From NCBI GenBank assembly GCA_018902385.1, contig JABSSW010000093.1, positions 1 to 36,606 on the forward strand: DNA of 36,606 bases. The letters run 5' to 3'. Shown here piece by piece: positions 32,973-36,606 of this stretch (within the stretch, counting starts at the first letter, position 1; each line of letters begins with the position of its first letter). Origin of the DNA: Physcia stellaris. Its lineage: Eukaryota; Ascomycota; Lecanoromycetes; Caliciales; Physciaceae. The notes under the pieces are model-generated. The model was given only the letters and a program-made list of their open reading frames with translations, was not told where the DNA came from and ran no database searches. Both the position numbers and the translations under genes were made by a program.

Positions 32973-33962
32973 ATGAAAACAATCGTCGAGAAATTGAAAC
33001 GTAAAATTTTTGAATTTTTTAAACGTTTCGAAAATGTATTCAATTCGAAAAAAACAAACAAATTATTTTTTCATAAATTTTACGATCACAAAATCGAATT
33101 GATCGAAAATTCGAATCAATTGTTTCGAAATCGAGTTTATTTTTATCGTTCAAAAAATTCGAAATTTTTCAAAAATATTTACACGATAATTTTCAAAAAA
33201 AATTTATCAATTCAAACAAGACGTTTTATGTTTCGTTTATTTTATTCGTTGTCAAATCGAATGAACAATTTCGTTTGTGCGTGAATTATCGAAAATTGAA
33301 CGTCATAATCAAACGTAATAGTTATTTTATTTCGTTGATCGAAAAAATGTTCGTTAAAATTATCGATTGTAAATTTTTGTTCAAATTGAATATTATATCG
33401 ATTTTCAATAAATTTCGAATGAATTCACAAAACGAAAATTTTATTATTTTCATATGTTCGCTAAACATTTACAAATATCATGTATTGTTTTTCGATTTTA
33501 TCAATGATTCGATCAATTGACAACATTACATGAACGATTTGTTGTTTGAATATATTAATCATTTTTGTCAAATGTATTTGAATGATATTTTCATTTACAA
33601 CAAAATTCGAAAACAGCATAACGACATTTCATTCAAATATTTCAAAAATTGAAAAAATTAATTTTCAAATCGATATCAAAAAATGCGAATTTTTTCAAAC
33701 AAAAATTTCATTTTTAAAAATCATATTATCGACAAAAATTTACGCATGAATTTCAAAAAATGCAAAACATCGTCAATTGAATTCGTTCAACATGCATCAA
33801 AAAAATGCAAACGTTTGTGAATTTTGCAATTTTTATCGACGTTTCATTAAAACGTTTTCGAAATTCGTCAAGTTTTTAATTCGAATGATAAAAAAAAAAA
33901 AAAAAAAAAAAAAATTGATTTCGAATGAATTGATTTCGTTAACGAAATATTCGAAATTTTAA
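32973..33962 (+). pseudogene. Reverse transcriptase relic
   Basis: Would copy element RNA into DNA. Seen in order: YDHKIELIE (frame 3, about 33081); CVNYRKLN (frame 2, 33278); the first catalytic block FKLNIISIFNKFRM, with Asn at 33389-33391 for the catalytic Asp; ICSLNIYKYHVLFFDFINDS, with Gly replaced by Asp and Pro by Ser; TGA at 33518-33520; HYMNDLLFEYI; and the catalytic box YLNDIF, with Asn at 33581-33583 in place of the first Asp of YLDD. The connection block CNFYRRFIKTFSKF follows in frame 3 (about 33818). Each substitution is what GpG-to-GpA or CpY-to-TpY produces. Catalytically dead. Confidence 0.85.
33890..33914 (+). repeat. 25-base A run
   Basis: It lies inside the reverse transcriptase relic after RMI and codes for a Lys run. 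The likely source is a run of Lys and Arg codons (AAG, AGA, AGG) whose ApG and GpG were changed to ApA and GpA. It is not a retroposon tail. Confidence 0.6.
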
Positions 33963-34199
33963 AAAAACAAATAATCGAACGAAATTTCGATTTTTGACAT
34001 TACGATCGCAATCGTAAAATTATTTTGAAAATCGATTTTTCAAATTGATGTTTAAATGAAATTTTATTTCAATACGACGACGACGAAATTTTTCATTCGA
34101 TGAATTTTTTTCAACAAAAAAATAATTTTTGTCGAATGTAATTATGAAATATATGACAAAAAATTTTTGATCATTATCAAATGTTTGAAACATTGAAAA

Positions 34200-34480
34200 T
34201 TCGAATTCGAAAATATCGACGAATCAATTGAAATTTATATCGATCACAAAAATTTGAAAATTTTTATGACAAACAAAAAATTCATTTTTTGTCAAATACG
34301 TTGAGTCGAAATTTTGACGAATTACAACATCAAAATTCAATATCAATTCGAAATCAAAAACGTCAAATCAAATGTTTTGATTAAAATGTTTGAATTTCGT
34401 TTCGTCGAAAACGACGAACGTGAATTTTATAAAAAACAAATTTTGTTGTCATTTTTTCGATTGCAATTATGTTCGATTGA
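34200..34480 (+). pseudogene. RNase H relic
   Basis: Would remove the RNA strand of the hybrid. Frame 3 has IDHKNLKIFMTNKK at 34239-34280, the TDHKNL block of gypsy RNase H with its Asp at 34242-34244. Then follow QIR-TGA-VEIL (TGA 34302-34304 at the invariant Trp of the R-W-x-E pattern), NYNIKIQY, and an N-V-x-x-N-V-L region for the usual 'N-x-x-A-D-A-L'. The N-terminal half (33963-34199) cannot be read. Confidence 0.75.
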
Positions 34481-34734
34481 CGTTTAAAACGATTTGTACG
34501 AACGCGTCATGCAAATCAATCGAAAAAACGAAAACTGTACAAATCATCGTCAAATTTTGATCGATGAACAAATCATTAACGAAAAAATAAATTTGCAAAA
34601 TTGTTTCGATCGAGACGAAATTTTCTTTAAAAACGAAAATTTATGAATATCAAATCAATTAAATTTTATGATGAAAATAATTCGTGACGTTCACGATCAA
34701 TTTTTTTGTGTGCACATTCGAACATGAATCGTAT

Positions 34735-35400
34735 TGAAAAATTCATTAAACGTTATTATTATTGATTTAGTATGAAATTATTCATCAAACGTTATATTCG
34801 TAATTGTCACAAATGTCAACGATCGAAATTTTTTCACGATAATCGTCACGAATTGTTAATTTCATTGTCGATTTTTAATCAACGATGAATTGATATATCG
34901 ATAAATTTCATAATTGAATTATTTGATTTCAAAAGCAACAATGTCATTTGTACAATTATCGATCGTTTGATCAAAAAACGTCATTACGTTTTTTTTGTGA
35001 TTGATGACGATAATTTAACAATTCAAATTTGTGTCAAAATATTGTTCATTACGTATTTCGTATTCATGAATTATTTTTTTCATCATTTCAAATCGAAATG
35101 ATCAATTTGTAAATCGCGTTTGAAAAATTTTTTGTAAACGATTAAAAATCAAATGTAAATTGTTCATTGTTTTTCAATTTGAAATCGATGATCAAATCGA
35201 ACGAACGAATCAAAATATCGAAATTCGATTGCGTTTGTATTGCAATTATCGTCAAAACGATCAATTGATTGAATAAATATCATGAAATTCGTCGACAACA
35301 ACGATGTTTCAACAATCATCGAATTCATTTCATTTTTATTAATAAAAATTATCATTTTCGAATGATTTTGAATCAAATTTAAATGATTATGAAATCATTA
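34735..35400 (+). pseudogene. Integrase relic (zinc-binding and catalytic core)
   Basis: Would insert element cDNA into the chromosome. Frame 2 from 34772: KLFIKRYIRNCHKCQRSKFF, with the C-x2-C of the HHCC zinc domain (Cys codons 34805 and 34814). Then TGA at 34886-34888 for Trp, then IDISINFIIELF, with Asn at 34904-34906 for the first Asp of the DDE triad, then CTIIDRLIKKRHYV. In frame 3 the block DDQIERTNQNIEIRLRLYCN keeps the catalytic Glu (35199-35201); its Gly is now Asp. Further TGA and frame changes lie between. Confidence 0.85.
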
Positions 35401-35529
35401 AAAAACGTTTGTTGATCAAACAAAACGAATTCATTGTCGAAAAATGAATCGTATTATCGAATACGTCAAAATCAATGTTGTCGACGCTGAAACAAAAATG
35501 ATTATTCGAATCAACAAATTTCGTTTGTT

Positions 35530-35990
35530 TATAAATTTTGAAATAAAAAATTATTTTTGATTAAATCGTCGTTACATAAAAACAATTCGTTCATCAAACA
35601 AATTGAATGACAAAAATGAATTCATACAAAATAATTCAAAAAAAAAATTTTGTTTATGAATTGAAATTGTTCGACGACATGCACATTTATTCAATTTTTC
35701 ATTTTTGATTATTAAAAAAAATTTAGAAATTCGTTGAAAAAACAACATAACGATTTTTCAAAATCAATTATTGCAAACGAAATGTTTGAATGAAAATTCG
35801 ACGATATATTACAATTTCGATATCATTATTATCGTTTTCAATATCGTTGCAAATGATCGAATGAAATTTCACGATCGAACATTTGATATTACGTCGACGA
35901 CGACAAATTTCAAAATATTCAAAACATCGTGAATGTTTTTCACGATGTTAATTCAAAAACAACAAAATTTGTTTTGCGAAATGATTAAAT
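35530..35990 (+). pseudogene. Integrase C-terminal module with chromodomain
   Basis: Chromodomains in these integrases bind histone marks and steer insertion. A segment near 35570 reads LNRRYIKTIRSSNKL, the 'L-x-x-x-x-I-x-T-x-R-x-x-x-K-L' part after the core. The chromodomain follows in frame 1 from 35770: IANEMFE-TGA-KFDDIL, RYHYYRFQYRCK-TGA, and TGA-YYVDDDKFQN..IVNVFHD. The TGA codons at 35791-35793, 35854-35856 and 35884-35886 fall at the aromatic-cage or core Trp positions of the family. Three Trp losses within 32 codons; no other stop in this stretch. Confidence 0.75.
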
Positions 35991-36606
35991 TGTAACTTTA
36001 TTGTTTATGATCGATCAGAAAATTGTTATCGAATTCGTTACAATTCATTTTCAAATTGATTCAATAATTTTTTTTTTGTCATTCGTTTCGTTGTCATTTC
36101 GCGTTATTTACAGTCAGAATTTACGTCGCATGAAAAGTGAATCGTGTCAAAAACATTTTCAAAAATTGTCGTCAAATTTTACTGAACAATAAATAATAAT
36201 GTAAAATGTACGCAATGATTGAATAAACAACAAATTGTCAAAAATTCGAACATTTACAAATTCGTCAACAAGATTTTCAATTGTTTACTAATGACACGCG
36301 AAATTATTTGTAAAATTCGTTCAAAATATTTGTTTTTTCAAAAATTTAATACATGCGTATTTCGTTGAATGCAATGTACGAATCAAACGTCGTATATGCG
36401 ATAACATCAACGCGTTAATCGTGATGATAAAAATTTTATCGATTTGTTCAAATTGTTCGTTTCGTGATATCAATTTGATGATTCAAAAATTCTCAAAATC
36501 GTTGACGCGCTCAATTGTTTGCTTACTAATGTTCGTCGAAATTATTCTTGACGAATTGTATGAATTCGATTATTTTTCACGACATTCATTACATTCACGT
36601 TTTGTC
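35991..36606 (+). other. Right end, unassigned
   Basis: Follows the chromodomain. A plus frame at 36001-36192 and one open from about 36366 to the edge (with ICSNCSFRDINLM) have no recognisable match. ATTGTTTACTAATG near 36280 and TTGTTTGCTTACTAATG near 36515 are similar words. No LTR start TGTGACGA is seen. Confidence 0.35.

Larger units (their letters stand above)
29587..36606 (+). mobile_element. Ty3/gypsy chromovirus relic, family 2-related, cut by window edge
   Basis: A 216-bp LTR (29587-29802) is followed by leader, gag, pre-polymerase segment, reverse transcriptase, RNase H, integrase and chromodomain, all in order on the plus strand. Repeated frame changes and TGA codons interrupt it. 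I see no 3' LTR before 36606, so either it lies beyond the edge or it is eroded. The order (integrase after RNase H, chromodomain last) is that of the chromovirus branch. It appears to have inserted into a family 1 element, just as family 2 did at 16308. Confidence 0.8.

Noticed and set aside
33890-33914. Poly-A tail of a processed retroposon
   Set aside because: The run lies inside a continuing reverse transcriptase reading and has no boundary or target duplication.
1-36606. Classical CpA-type RIP
   Set aside because: CpA and TpG remain common, and none of the 15 variable sites among the three 184-bp LTRs is at CpA. Some CpA changes occur in older pairs but they are the minority.
1-36606. 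APOBEC- or AID-like editing
   Set aside because: Those enzymes are known for 5' context (TC, CC or WRC). Here the rule is the 3' base, and both strands are equally affected.
1-36606. Alternative genetic code (TGA = Trp), mitochondrial or mycoplasma-like DNA
   Set aside because: TGA at Trp positions goes along with loss of catalytic Asp and Gly, many frameshifts and TAA stops, in nested nuclear-type transposons. This is decay, not recoding. High CpG also argues against low-GC organelle or endosymbiont DNA.
1-36606. Most open frames of 60-170 codons as genes
   Set aside because: They almost lack Gly, Pro and Trp, overlap others on the opposite strand, and contain no motifs. Loss of ApG removes TAG stops, so random frames stay open longer.

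Overview
The window looks like nuclear DNA from a filamentous ascomycete-type fungus. It is a gene-poor, very AT-rich block made of nested, dead transposable elements. The recognisable proteins are Ty3/gypsy parts (gag, DTG-type protease, C2H2 fingers, reverse transcriptase, RNase H, integrase, chromodomain) and a Tc1/mariner-type transposase, all of kinds seen in Pezizomycotina. I see no intact host gene, tRNA, rRNA or CRISPR array. Most open frames are artefacts of base composition and contain almost no Gly, Pro or Trp.

The most unusual property is the mutation pattern. The sequence has been driven AT-rich by C-to-T changes, on both strands, almost only where the C is followed by C or T (CpY). 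CpG and CpA are largely spared. In bases 1-180 there are 18 C's: 16 in CpG, 2 in CpA, none in CpT or CpC. Three 184-bp LTR copies differ at 15 sites, and every one is a CpC/CpT transition. This resembles repeat-induced point mutation (RIP), but the context is not the classical CpA. Its protein signature is Trp to TGA, Gly to Asp/Glu, Pro to Ser/Phe, and catalytic Asp to Asn.

Layout. 1-3870: strongly mutated DNA without recognisable features. 3901-4342: a repeat also found at 21272-21715, with two small hairpins. 4890-7954: interleaved inverted repeats, including a less mutated island with an unrecognised coding-like stretch. 8331-8425: 27-bp minisatellite. 9822-19854: probable Tc1/mariner transposon with 100-bp terminal inverted repeats flanked by TA and a dead transposase (9991-10994). 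Inside it lies LTR element family 1 (13270-19697, minus strand, 172-bp LTRs, gag plus protease and fingers, no polymerase). Inside that lies LTR element family 2 (16308-19352, 184-bp LTRs, perfect ATTTT target duplication), with two LTRs in tandem joined by TTAA, like a two-LTR circle junction. 19857-29030: mostly eroded DNA with several minisatellites and a duplicated 218-bp repeat at 26851-27535. 29031-29586: a less mutated family 1 LTR and leader, interrupted at 29587 by a long family 2-related chromovirus (gag, RT, RNase H, integrase, chromodomain). This element is dead and runs towards the right edge.

Taken together the genes form no pathway. The window is best read as a transposon graveyard, possibly pericentromeric heterochromatin or an AT-isochore, shaped by a context-specific genome-defence mutator. 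Several older repeat pairs also show some CpA and CpG changes, so background decay is layered on top.
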